22,803 bases of DNA from CAZXSK01 sp964642855 (GTDB taxonomy: Bacteria > Planctomycetota > Phycisphaerae > SM23-33), in contig CAZXSK010000063.1 in assembly GCA_964642855.1 (NCBI GenBank), forward strand, positions 1 to 22,803, given 5' to 3'. Position 1 is the first letter of the stretch. Every line of letters begins with the position of its first letter. Below, piece by piece: positions 14,588 through 22,029 of this stretch. A program made the position numbers and the translations under genes. Under the pieces are notes generated by a model that worked only from the letters and a program-made list of their open reading frames with translations, did no database searches and had not been told where the DNA came from.

Positions 14588-15979
14588 ATGACGACCGCCA
14601 CACGCTCCAAGACTCGTAAACGCAAGGCGAGTCCTCGGAAGAAATCGATCCGAACGTACGACGCCGCCCTGAAGTATCTCTACTCTCAGACGGACTACGA
14701 GCAGATGCTCCGCGTCCGGTACAACCGGGATACGTTCAGTTTGGATCGTATGTACGCCCTGCTCAAGAAGTTGGGGAATCCCCACACCAAGCTCAAGACG
14801 GTTCACGTTGCCGGCACGAAGGGCAAGGGATCGACCGTCACGATGCTCTCGAGCATGCTTCGCTCGTGCGGATACAAGGTGGGCATGTATATCTCGCCCC
14901 ATCTGTGCGATCTGCGCGAGCGGATCACCGTTAACGGGGACATGATCTCGATGGCTGCGATGACGCGCCTGATGGCGCGGGTCGAGCCGATTGTCGAGAA
15001 GATGAAGGACAAGCCCACGTTCTTCGAGATTCTCACGGCGATGGCGTTCTGCCATTTCGTGGACGTCGACGTGGACATCGCCGTGGTCGAGACCGGCCTG
15101 GGCGGTCGGCTTGACAGCACCAATGTCCTGACTCCGGCTGTCTGCGGCGTGACGAGCATCTCGCTGGATCACATGAAGCAGCTGGGCAAGACGCTCAAGG
15201 AGATCGCCACCGAAAAGGCGGGTATCTTCAAGCAGGATATTCCTGCTGTCAGCGTCCCCCAGGAGCCCGAAGCCGAGCGCGTTCTCAGAAAGGTCGCCAA
15301 GAGTTCCAAGACCCGGCTGATGTTCACGGGACGGGATATCGATTTCAGCTATCGCGTGGAATCGTCCCGCATGGATGGTTGCCACACGCGGGTCTGCCTG
15401 ACCACCCCCGTCAGCCAGTTCGAGCATTTGCCCGTTCCGGTCCTCGGCGAGCACCAGGCTGTCAACTGCGGGTTGGCGCTGGCGCTGCTGGACCAGCTCA
15501 AGCAGCAGGGCATGGACATCGACGATGCGTCGGCTGTCGAGGGACTCAACGCCGTCAAGTTGCCCGGCCGGATGGAAATGCTCTACAAGGACCCCCGCGT
15601 TCTCGCCGACGGCGCCCACAACGCTGATTCGGTGCGGGCGCTGATGCGGGCGATTGGCCAGCACATCCCGTACGATTCGATGGTCATGGTTTTTGGCTGT
15701 GCGGCAGACAAAGACATTCGCGGGATGATGGAGCAGGTCGCCACCGGTGCGGACAAGGTGATCCTGACGCGGGCGTCCAATTCTCCCAGGGCGGCCGACC
15801 CCAAGGACCTCGCCGAGGTCTACGAGGAGCTCAGCGGGCGCGTCGCGCAGATCGTCGACGACCTGACCGAGGCGATTCGGGTGGCGGGTAGTGCTGTCAG
15901 CCGGGAGGACCTCATCTGCATCACCGGGTCGTTCTACCTTGTTGGCGAGGCCAAAACGCTGCTCTCCGCGGCGAAGTAA
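14588..15979 (+). CDS. folC: Folylpolyglutamate synthase / dihydrofolate synthase
   Basis: Mur-ligase-family enzyme that adds glutamate to folates (and probably to dihydropteroate) with ATP in the cytoplasm. Motifs: P-loop GTKGKGST (76-83), SPHL and ERI after it, GLGGRLDSTN, the DHMKQLG segment (Asp194, His195; the third residue is usually Thr), the loop EKAGIFK that carries a conserved Lys, and DGAHN (341-345) in the C-terminal domain. The 463-residue length is slightly above the usual ~420-440 owing to a basic N-terminal extension of about 20 residues rich in Lys and Arg. No Shine-Dalgarno sequence precedes ATG 14588, but a strong promoter ends about 10 bases before it. The accD gene that often neighbours folC is not present. 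Confidence 0.93.
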   Translation: MTTATRSKTRKRKASPRKKSIRTYDAALKYLYSQTDYEQMLRVRYNRDTFSLDRMYALLKKLGNPHTKLKTVHVAGTKGKGSTVTMLSSMLRSCGYKVGMYISPHLCDLRERITVNGDMISMAAMTRLMARVEPIVEKMKDKPTFFEILTAMAFCHFVDVDVDIAVVETGLGGRLDSTNVLTPAVCGVTSISLDHMKQLGKTLKEIATEKAGIFKQDIPAVSVPQEPEAERVLRKVAKSSKTRLMFTGRDIDFSYRVESSRMDGCHTRVCLTTPVSQFEHLPVPVLGEHQAVNCGLALALLDQLKQQGMDIDDASAVEGLNAVKLPGRMEMLYKDPRVLADGAHNADSVRALMRAIGQHIPYDSMVMVFGCAADKDIRGMMEQVATGADKVILTRASNSPRAADPKDLAEVYEELSGRVAQIVDDLTEAIRVAGSAVSREDLICITGSFYLVGEAKTLLSAAK

Positions 15980-15980
15980 G

Positions 15981-15994
15981 CGGGTTCTGACCCG
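15981..15994. terminator. Weak bidirectional terminator candidate between convergent genes
   Basis: CGGGT-TCTG-ACCCG forms a 5-bp hairpin in the 42-base gap between folC and the EIIA-like gene. There is no T run on either strand, so intrinsic termination is not well supported. Confidence 0.25.
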
Positions 15995-16021
15995 GCACTC
16001 TTCGGTCCTGCCCGGCTGGAG

Positions 16022-16486
16022 TCAGTCCAACGCCAGCTCGTATGCACGAAGTGCGGCATGAAACGCCTCCGGGTTGTCCGCTTCGAGAAGTCTCCCCCGC
16101 AGTGCATCGTTGTCCAGCACACGTGAAAGCCTGGCCAGGGCCTGAATGTGCAGTTCCGTCTGGCTGGTCGGACTGAGCAGCAGCACCACGATGCGCACCC
16201 CCTGGCTGTCCTCGCTGTCGAAATCGAGGGCCTCGGCCGTCCTGCCGCCTGCGAGGACGACCTCGCCCACCGCGTCGGTTTTCGCATGGGGCACGGCCAG
16301 TCCCTTGCCGATTGCCGTCGACCGGGTCTGCTCCCGCCGGAGGATGGCCTGGAGGGCAGCGTCGCGATCGGCTACGAGTCCGTCGGCGACCAGCACGTTC
16401 AGCAGTTGCTCGATGACTTCACGTTTGGTCCGTCCGTCCAAGGCCGTGCGGATTCGACGGGCTGGGATGCGTTCGGTCAGCAGCAT
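16022..16486 (-). CDS. PTS EIIA-type protein (fructose/PtsN-like)
   Basis: A 154-residue single-domain protein of the PTS EIIA type-2 family (PF00359). The phosphorylated histidine is His67 in GLAVPHAKTDAV, at the position expected for PtsN and EIIA-Fru. The middle has the usual LLLSP strand and the C-terminal helices that end in ALRAYELALD. With no EIIB or EIIC domain it is more likely regulatory (PtsN-like) than part of a sugar transporter, but no rpoN or EI/HPr gene is in the window. ATG 16486 was chosen because homologues start with MLLTE-like residues and GGAG lies about 10 bases upstream; earlier in-frame starts give Arg/Pro-rich sequence unlike the family. It lies 61 bases after the lipoprotein gene and could be cotranscribed with it. 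Confidence 0.9.
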   Translation of the reverse strand: MLLTERIPARRIRTALDGRTKREVIEQLLNVLVADGLVADRDAALQAILRREQTRSTAIGKGLAVPHAKTDAVGEVVLAGGRTAEALDFDSEDSQGVRIVVLLLSPTSQTELHIQALARLSRVLDNDALRGRLLEADNPEAFHAALRAYELALD

Positions 16487-16535
16487 GCGGCTGGGTCTCC
16501 GTTCCGGCGAGGGCGAACCCATGGGGGCAGTCCGG

Positions 16536-16547
16536 GCCCGGCCGGGC
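16536..16547. other. 12-bp perfect palindrome right after the lipoprotein stop
   Basis: GCCCGGCCGGGC is its own reverse complement and touches the stop codon of the lipoprotein gene (16548-16550). As RNA it can form only a very tight hairpin, and no T run follows. It might reduce read-through into the EIIA-like gene or be an effect of high GC. Confidence 0.25.
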
Positions 16548-17531
16548 TCAATGCACGTGGGTTTCTTTCTCGCAGTATCGGCGGTACCGGCGATGGAAGG
16601 CAGAGATATCTCGGGCGATGTAGTGTCTGAACAGCGGGATCGAGACGGTGCGGTTGTACTCCAGCGGGCGGCGGGAGATCTTCTCGAACAGCTCGCGGGG
16701 CATCTGCAGGGCGTGGTGCAGCCTGCCCGCGCGGGCGTCGGCAAGGAGCTTCTGGAGGCCCCGGTTGTACTCCGGACGGCTTCGGATGAATTTCACCAGC
16801 CCCCAGAGCTGTCCGTAGTACGAGACGACTTCCTCCGGGAATTTCGACTCGGAAACGACCTCCATCGAATGCAGGTCGAGCAGTTGGCGGAGCCGTTTGA
16901 ACCGCCCGCTGGTAAGGGCGGAGCGGAGATCGTTGAAGCGGCTGGTGTTGGCGTTGGGGTCGAAGGCGACGCTGTCGCTGCGGAGATCGAAACCCTCCGC
17001 CTGGACGCACATCCCCTCTTCCAGCCACATCGGAATGGGGTCCTTCAGCCGGTGCCGGAAGAACTGGTGGAACCCTTCATGGGCGGCGACCGAGAGGGTC
17101 ATCCGCGTGCCGATGTCGAAGAAGAAGCACGTTCGCTGGTAGCAGAACCCCCCTGCCTGGATGGGCACTTCGCGCCCGATGACGTGCTTGGTCAGCTGGA
17201 CCCATTCATCGCGGCTGCCCATCAGGTAGATTACCATGGATCGATCGTGGTCGGAGGCAGGCAGGCCGGTCAAATCGAGGTAGTTTCCGTATGCGGCTTC
17301 CATGAAGCCGGGGAACACCCTGAGCGTGCGGTCGTCGAGCACGGTGGTGTAGATCCGGTAGCGATCGGTATGGACAATCTTGCCCCTGGCGTAGGGCAGA
17401 TTCCAGGTTTCCTGGCGGGTATCGGTGCCCAGGTGCTGGCGTGCCGGGAGCGGGTCGGTGGCTGCGTTGCAGCCGGCCAGGGAGATCAGGAACACAGTCA
17501 TCAGGAGCGTGTTGCACTTCATGGGTTGCAT
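16548..17531 (-). CDS. Lipoprotein with gluzincin-like HEGFH motif (DUF1570-like)
   Basis: A 327-residue protein with a type II signal peptide: basic start, hydrophobic stretch and lipobox LAGC with Cys21. The mature part carries HEGFH (151-155) followed by WLEEG, where Glu171 or Glu172 could be the third zinc ligand, the pattern of peptidase-MA-like/DUF1570 proteins frequent in planctomycetes. Glu152 would be the catalytic base. Protease activity is inference; some relatives may be inactive. Two Cys (about 127 and 132, in FCYQRTCFF) sit shortly before the motif and may form a disulfide. ATG 17531 and ATG 17522 are both possible and neither has a strong ribosome binding site. It is divergent from the 731-residue secreted protein and is followed by the EIIA-like gene. 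Confidence 0.82.
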   Translation of the reverse strand: MQPMKCNTLLMTVFLISLAGCNAATDPLPARQHLGTDTRQETWNLPYARGKIVHTDRYRIYTTVLDDRTLRVFPGFMEAAYGNYLDLTGLPASDHDRSMVIYLMGSRDEWVQLTKHVIGREVPIQAGGFCYQRTCFFFDIGTRMTLSVAAHEGFHQFFRHRLKDPIPMWLEEGMCVQAEGFDLRSDSVAFDPNANTSRFNDLRSALTSGRFKRLRQLLDLHSMEVVSESKFPEEVVSYYGQLWGLVKFIRSRPEYNRGLQKLLADARAGRLHHALQMPRELFEKISRRPLEYNRTVSIPLFRHYIARDISAFHRRYRRYCEKETHVH

Positions 17532-17540
17532 TGTAGCCGC

Positions 17541-17553
17541 CGGAAGCCTTCCG
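17541..17553. promoter_or_regulatory. Short palindrome in the divergent gap before the lipoprotein gene
   Basis: CGGAAG-C-CTTCCG has two 6-bp arms around one base and ends 10 bases upstream of the lipoprotein start. It is a possible operator or a leader hairpin of that gene; there is no direct evidence for either. Confidence 0.3.
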
Positions 17554-17582
17554 ACGATGTGAAATCCCTGTTCAGAAAGGCA

Positions 17583-17611
17583 TTGAGCCCGGTCAGGAAG
17601 GCGGTCATACT
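17583..17611 (+). promoter_or_regulatory. sigma-70-type promoter of the 731-residue secreted protein gene
   Basis: TTGAGC (17583-17588), a 17-base spacer and CATACT (17606-17611). The expected transcription start near 17618 gives a leader of about 66 bases with GGGGA (17672-17676) placed 7 bases before ATG 17684. Confidence 0.45.
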
Positions 17612-17683
17612 CTGGTGTTGAGAATCAAGCACGGTCATGTCAATGCCGGCGGCGCCGTCTGCCCACCGGCCGGGGATATCGAT

Positions 17684-19879
17684 ATGAAACAGTCACATGT
17701 TCTGGTCGCGATTCTGGCAGTCCTGGTTCTCTGCGGATCGCTTCTGGCGGAGGCTCCGCTGGCCGAGCGCGTGCCGGGCGATTCGATGGCCTATGTCGGC
17801 TGGGCAGGACGCAGCCACACGTTCGACGGCTCGCTGATGGGACAGCTTCTCAAGGAGCCAGGCCTGTCGAAATTCGTCGAGGCTGCCCGGGCGGCCGTCG
17901 ACCGCCAGGTGGGCCCCCGCAGGCAGAAGGTTGTAAGCTGCCTCTGGGACATCGGTCTGATTCTCTGGCAGCATCCCCTGGCCGCGGCCACGTTTCCGAG
18001 TGAAGACGGCGAAGCGAAGGCCCCCGACGGGTGCCTGTGGGTGGACCTTGGCAAGGACAAGCAGGCTTTCCAGAAATCACTCGAACAGTTGCTCGCCGAG
18101 GTCCGCCTGGAGCTTGAGGAGGTGTCGATCGGTGACGTGACGCTTCAGAAGATCAAGGGCGAGCTGCTGGGGCCTGGCCCGAAGCTCTGTTTCGGGTTCG
18201 TCGACAATTACTTCCTGCTGACCTCCGAGGCATCCGCCCGGCGGGTGCTGGAGCTCAAGAAGGAGGACTCGCTCGCCGCGGGCAAGAAGTTCGCCGCCTG
18301 CATGGACGACCTCGGCGGCGAGAACACGCAGCTGGTTCTGTACGTGGACGTGCCGGCCTTGCGGGCGTTCATCGCGAAGGCCTCGGGCAGTAGCGCCGAG
18401 GCTGCCCAGCGCGGTCTGACAGCCCTCAAGGCGATCGGCTACGACAAGGTCAGCGCGTTCGCCTCGGTTACGCGGGTGGTGGACCGCAACATGTACGTCA
18501 AGGCCCGGCTGTTCTCGGCGGCTCCGCACACGGGGGTGATGTCCCTGCTGGCCGGGACTCCTCTGAAGGAGTCCGACTACCAGAACGTGCCCACCGACGC
18601 GGATTTCTTTCTGGCGGCGAACCTGTCGCCGGCACGTCTCCTGCGGGAGATCAAGAGCGCTGCCGGGGTGATTGCCGAAGACCCCAACGCCCTCAAGCCG
18701 ATCCTCAGCAAGGTCGACGGGCTGCTTGGGGTGTCCGTCGAGAAGGACATCGCAGCCAGCCTGGGCGACACATGGGTGCTCAGCAGCGCTTCCTCCCACG
18801 GCGGGTTCCTGACGGGCACGTCGCTATCGATCGCGGTGAAAGACTCCGCGAAGTTCACCGAAACGAAACAGTCGGTGGAAGCGGCGATCCGCGACGCCCT
18901 GCAGCGCCGGCCGACGACCCAGCCGGCGGGCAACCGGGAGATGCTGCCCCCCTTCGAACTGCAGACGATCTCCGACAGCCGGGCCGAAATCCGCTACCTC
19001 TCGCCCGTCGGCGGGCAGATGCCGGTCGCTCCGGCCTGGACGGTCTACAAGGACCGGCTGATCGTATCGCTCTGGCCGCAGGTCGCCCAGTCGGTGGTGA
19101 CGATCAACGGTTCCGACCCGATCACCGCCGACGCGACCTACAAGAAGCTCCGCCAGCGGATCTCGGGCAAGCCCTGGATGATCGGGTACGTCAACATGCC
19201 CAGCCTGGTGGGCAAGACCTACAACCTCATGCTGCTGGGTTCGACGGTCGGCTCGAACGAACTCACCCGCAAGACCGGTATCCGCTTCAGGCCGGAGTGG
19301 CTGCCCACGATGCTGACGCTGCGGAAGTACCTCCAGCCTCAGATCTGCGCGGTCTCAGCCGACGCCGAGGGGATTGTGTTCGAGTCGTTCGGCCCGTTTC
19401 CAACGCTTGGGATGGAAGCCGCCTGCCTCGTGCCCGGGTTCGCACCGGAGATCATCGAAGCCCGCCGAAAGGCAAAGAGGGCCGTCTCCTTGTCTCGCGC
19501 CCGTGGGATCGCCATGGGGTGCATGCTTTACCACACCCAGCATGAGACCATGCCCCCGGATCTTGCGACGCTGGTCCGCGAGGGATGTGTCGGAACCGAC
19601 TACCTGGTCAGCCCGGTCAGCGGGAAAAGGGCACCCAGGTTCGATCGCGATCGCAACGTGCTGGTCGGCGACTGCGATTACATCCTGGTCGGCTTGGGCG
19701 ACCTGGACGACCTCGACGGCGAGCACAGGGTCCTGATGGTCTACGAGAACCCCGACAACTACAAAGGCAAGGGAACGGTGGCCGCGTTCGCAGACGGCCA
19801 CGCCGAATGGCTTTCGGCCAAGGAGTTCCGTGCCGCCATGGACTACACGCTCAAGGCCTTGGCGGGAGAGTCCGAATAG
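17684..19879 (+). CDS. Large secreted planctomycete protein with DUF1559-like FADGH tail
   Basis: A 731-residue exported protein. The signal peptide covers residues 1 to about 22 (hydrophobic core LVAILAVLVLCGSLL, cleavage near LLA-EA); the Cys in it does not fit a lipobox. The long middle part has mixed alpha/beta sequence with no enzyme motif that I can name and resembles substrate-binding or DUF3352-like secreted proteins only in general style. Residues ~593-731 form a separate C-terminal domain with YHTQHETMPPDL and FADGHAEWL (702-710), the kind of tail found in planctomycete pseudopilin/DUF1559 proteins, here without the N-terminal prepilin helix. ATG 17684 follows GGGGA by 7 bases. Function unknown; an extracytoplasmic structural or binding role is inferred. 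Confidence 0.85.
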   Translation: MKQSHVLVAILAVLVLCGSLLAEAPLAERVPGDSMAYVGWAGRSHTFDGSLMGQLLKEPGLSKFVEAARAAVDRQVGPRRQKVVSCLWDIGLILWQHPLAAATFPSEDGEAKAPDGCLWVDLGKDKQAFQKSLEQLLAEVRLELEEVSIGDVTLQKIKGELLGPGPKLCFGFVDNYFLLTSEASARRVLELKKEDSLAAGKKFAACMDDLGGENTQLVLYVDVPALRAFIAKASGSSAEAAQRGLTALKAIGYDKVSAFASVTRVVDRNMYVKARLFSAAPHTGVMSLLAGTPLKESDYQNVPTDADFFLAANLSPARLLREIKSAAGVIAEDPNALKPILSKVDGLLGVSVEKDIAASLGDTWVLSSASSHGGFLTGTSLSIAVKDSAKFTETKQSVEAAIRDALQRRPTTQPAGNREMLPPFELQTISDSRAEIRYLSPVGGQMPVAPAWTVYKDRLIVSLWPQVAQSVVTINGSDPITADATYKKLRQRISGKPWMIGYVNMPSLVGKTYNLMLLGSTVGSNELTRKTGIRFRPEWLPTMLTLRKYLQPQICAVSADAEGIVFESFGPFPTLGMEAACLVPGFAPEIIEARRKAKRAVSLSRARGIAMGCMLYHTQHETMPPDLATLVREGCVGTDYLVSPVSGKRAPRFDRDRNVLVGDCDYILVGLGDLDDLDGEHRVLMVYENPDNYKGKGTVAAFADGHAEWLSAKEFRAAMDYTLKALAGESE

Positions 19880-19934
19880 GATTTCGTCCGGTCGATTTCT
19901 GAGGCCATTCCAGGGCGTTGCGCCTCGCGACCGC

Positions 19935-19951
19935 GACGACCTGGCGTCGTC
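19935..19951. terminator. Hairpin between convergent genes
   Basis: GACGAC-CTGGC-GTCGTC is a perfect 6-bp hairpin in the 105-base gap between the secreted-protein gene and yidC, with a smaller GGCG-TTG-CGCC hairpin just before it. It may stop transcription from both sides, but neither strand shows a T run. Confidence 0.3.
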
Positions 19952-19984
19952 CGGGGCCCACCGCCGTTCGATCCCTTCGTGTTA

Positions 19985-22018
19985 TCACTTCTTCTTGCGG
20001 AAGAAGGGGTTCTTGGGCTTCTTCGGCCGATTGTGCCGCGAACCCTTGCCCGGCGCGGAGACCTTGACCTCGCTCTGGGCCTCTTTCTCTTCCTTCTCCT
20101 TGATGTGCCTGCGGATGAACTTCTGCTCCAGGACCCCCGCGAACGTCGACGCCATGATGTAGAGGTTCAGGCCGGAGGGCATCTTGTAGAAGAACGCGAG
20201 CATCATCCCGGGCATCAGGATGCGCATCATCTTCTGGGACTGCTGCTGCTCGGGCGAGGCAGCGGCGTTGCTCATCTGCGGATTGAGCTTGGTCTGCAGA
20301 TACATCGCCACGGCAAGCAGAAGCGGCAGGAGGTTCAGCGACGAACCGATGACGAACACGTCCGATCCCCAACTGATCAGCCGGTCCGGGGCGGCGAGGT
20401 CCGTCAGCCACACCGGCAGGAACGACGCGTGTCGCAACTCGACCGACGCCCGGATGCTGCCGAACAGGGCAATCCAGATGGGCATCTGCAGGAACATCGG
20501 CAGGCATCCCAACAAGGGCGATGCGCCCCCCTCCTTGTAGACCTTCATCATCTCCTTCTGCTGGGCAGCCTTGTCGTCGGCGTACTTCTCCTTGATCTCC
20601 TGCACGCGGGGCCCGAGCTTCTGCATCCGCATCATCGAGACCTGGCCCTTCTTGGTCAGCGGATGAAGAATCATGCGAACCACGAAGACCAGCAGGATGA
20701 TCGCCACGCCGTAATTGCCCAGCGTCGCCAGCGACAAGAGCTTCAGAAGCCCCATCATGATCTCTGTCAGCCACGACCACGCGCAGAAGCACGGGCTCGT
20801 GTCCAGCGTCGACATGTAGTTGAGCTTCTTGTAGAGGGGCTTGTACGCAGGCTCGGTCGTCGAGACAAGGAAGCTGTAGAAGGCCTTGTCGGTGAATACG
20901 TCCCGCTTCTTCGGGCCGCAGAAGATGTCGAACGTCATCGTCCTGCTGCCGGTGGGCAGGTTCGGATCGCTCGGCCACTTGGTCGCCTTGACCTCGATGT
21001 CCTCGATCTCGATGCCGGTGAAGAAGTGGCGGTTCTCACCGCTGCGCAGGGCTCCGTAGTAGAAGATCCCGCTGTAGGAAGTCACGTCGAGTCGCTTGTC
21101 GCTGCGCGGCTCGGGGTGCATGATGCAACCGAAGAACTTGTTCACATGCCCCAGCCACAGGACCGGAGCGGTGGCGAGGGTCTTGCCCACGGGCACCTTC
21201 TTGCCAGTGTCGATATCTTCGATATCGCCCTGGTCGAAGAAGAGCGCTTCGATCTTCCCCTCGGTCATCTTTCCACGCCCGATGCGACGGGAATCTTCCT
21301 TGTAGTCCTCCCGGACCACGCCCATCGGACCGCCCTGTTCGAGGCCGATCGTGACGGTATCGGTCGTGTAGTTCTCGACGGTCACGGCCAGGTGCAGCGA
21401 GTAGTCGCCCGGGCGAACCGTGTACGTCTTGCGGATGCGGAAAATGGGATTCTTACGGGACCGCGCCTTGGTCGTGCCCCGATACCCCGTGTAGCTGAAC
21501 GTTACCGAGTTGGGCGAGACTTCCTCGACCGTCCAAGGTTCACTGCCCAGTCCTGCGTAGTCCAGCAGGGGCATGACGGAGTTGGGGTCGATCTCCGCGC
21601 GAATCCGCGTGGACTCGAAAGCCCGCCGGATGCCCTGGTCGGTGCGCACCGGTTCGATCAGCCGGTAGTGACCCTTGTACTTCTCGGGCTCCTCCTGCAG
21701 GGCTTTGCGATACGCGTTGGGATCCTTCTCGTAAAGTTTCTTGTCGGCGACGGTCTCGAAATAATCCTTCAGCCGAAGCGATTCGATTCCGCCTCCGCCG
21801 ACAGACGAGAGCTGGACCTCAAAGAGATACTCCTTGTCCGGCAAGACAGACCCGATGGTCACGACACGTGGCTGCTGGGCACTCGTGCCGAACCACTGCA
21901 TGTTGTTGGGGTCGTTGGGGTCCTTCTGCCCCATCGCCTCAGCCGGGTAAGCCAGCCCTGCAAGCGTAAGGAAAAGCAGCGAGATCAGCAGCCTGCCCGG
22001 TCGAATCATGCCCTTCAC
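19985..22018 (-). CDS. yidC: Membrane protein insertase YidC
   Basis: Inserts and folds inner-membrane proteins, alone or with SecYEG. A signal-anchor-like helix (about 7-24) is followed by a large periplasmic domain (to about residue 405) and the conserved five-helix insertase core. Arg448 in VVRMILHPLT matches the groove Arg of the family; GCLPMFLQMPIWIALF and MPSGLNLYIM are signature segments. It is 677 residues, longer than the ~550 of E. coli, mostly in the periplasmic part. The C-terminus is a strongly basic tail (RPKKPKNPFFRKKK), which in Oxa1-like proteins contacts the ribosome. GTG 22018 has AAGGAG (22025-22030) 6 bases upstream, better than ATG 22009. The usual rnpA/rpmH neighbours are absent; instead it follows the phosphoesterase gene by 11 bases. 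Confidence 0.95.
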   Translation of the reverse strand: MKGMIRPGRLLISLLFLTLAGLAYPAEAMGQKDPNDPNNMQWFGTSAQQPRVVTIGSVLPDKEYLFEVQLSSVGGGGIESLRLKDYFETVADKKLYEKDPNAYRKALQEEPEKYKGHYRLIEPVRTDQGIRRAFESTRIRAEIDPNSVMPLLDYAGLGSEPWTVEEVSPNSVTFSYTGYRGTTKARSRKNPIFRIRKTYTVRPGDYSLHLAVTVENYTTDTVTIGLEQGGPMGVVREDYKEDSRRIGRGKMTEGKIEALFFDQGDIEDIDTGKKVPVGKTLATAPVLWLGHVNKFFGCIMHPEPRSDKRLDVTSYSGIFYYGALRSGENRHFFTGIEIEDIEVKATKWPSDPNLPTGSRTMTFDIFCGPKKRDVFTDKAFYSFLVSTTEPAYKPLYKKLNYMSTLDTSPCFCAWSWLTEIMMGLLKLLSLATLGNYGVAIILLVFVVRMILHPLTKKGQVSMMRMQKLGPRVQEIKEKYADDKAAQQKEMMKVYKEGGASPLLGCLPMFLQMPIWIALFGSIRASVELRHASFLPVWLTDLAAPDRLISWGSDVFVIGSSLNLLPLLLAVAMYLQTKLNPQMSNAAASPEQQQSQKMMRILMPGMMLAFFYKMPSGLNLYIMASTFAGVLEQKFIRRHIKEKEEKEAQSEVKVSAPGKGSRHNRPKKPKNPFFRKKK

Positions 22019-22029
22019 GCGAAACTCCT

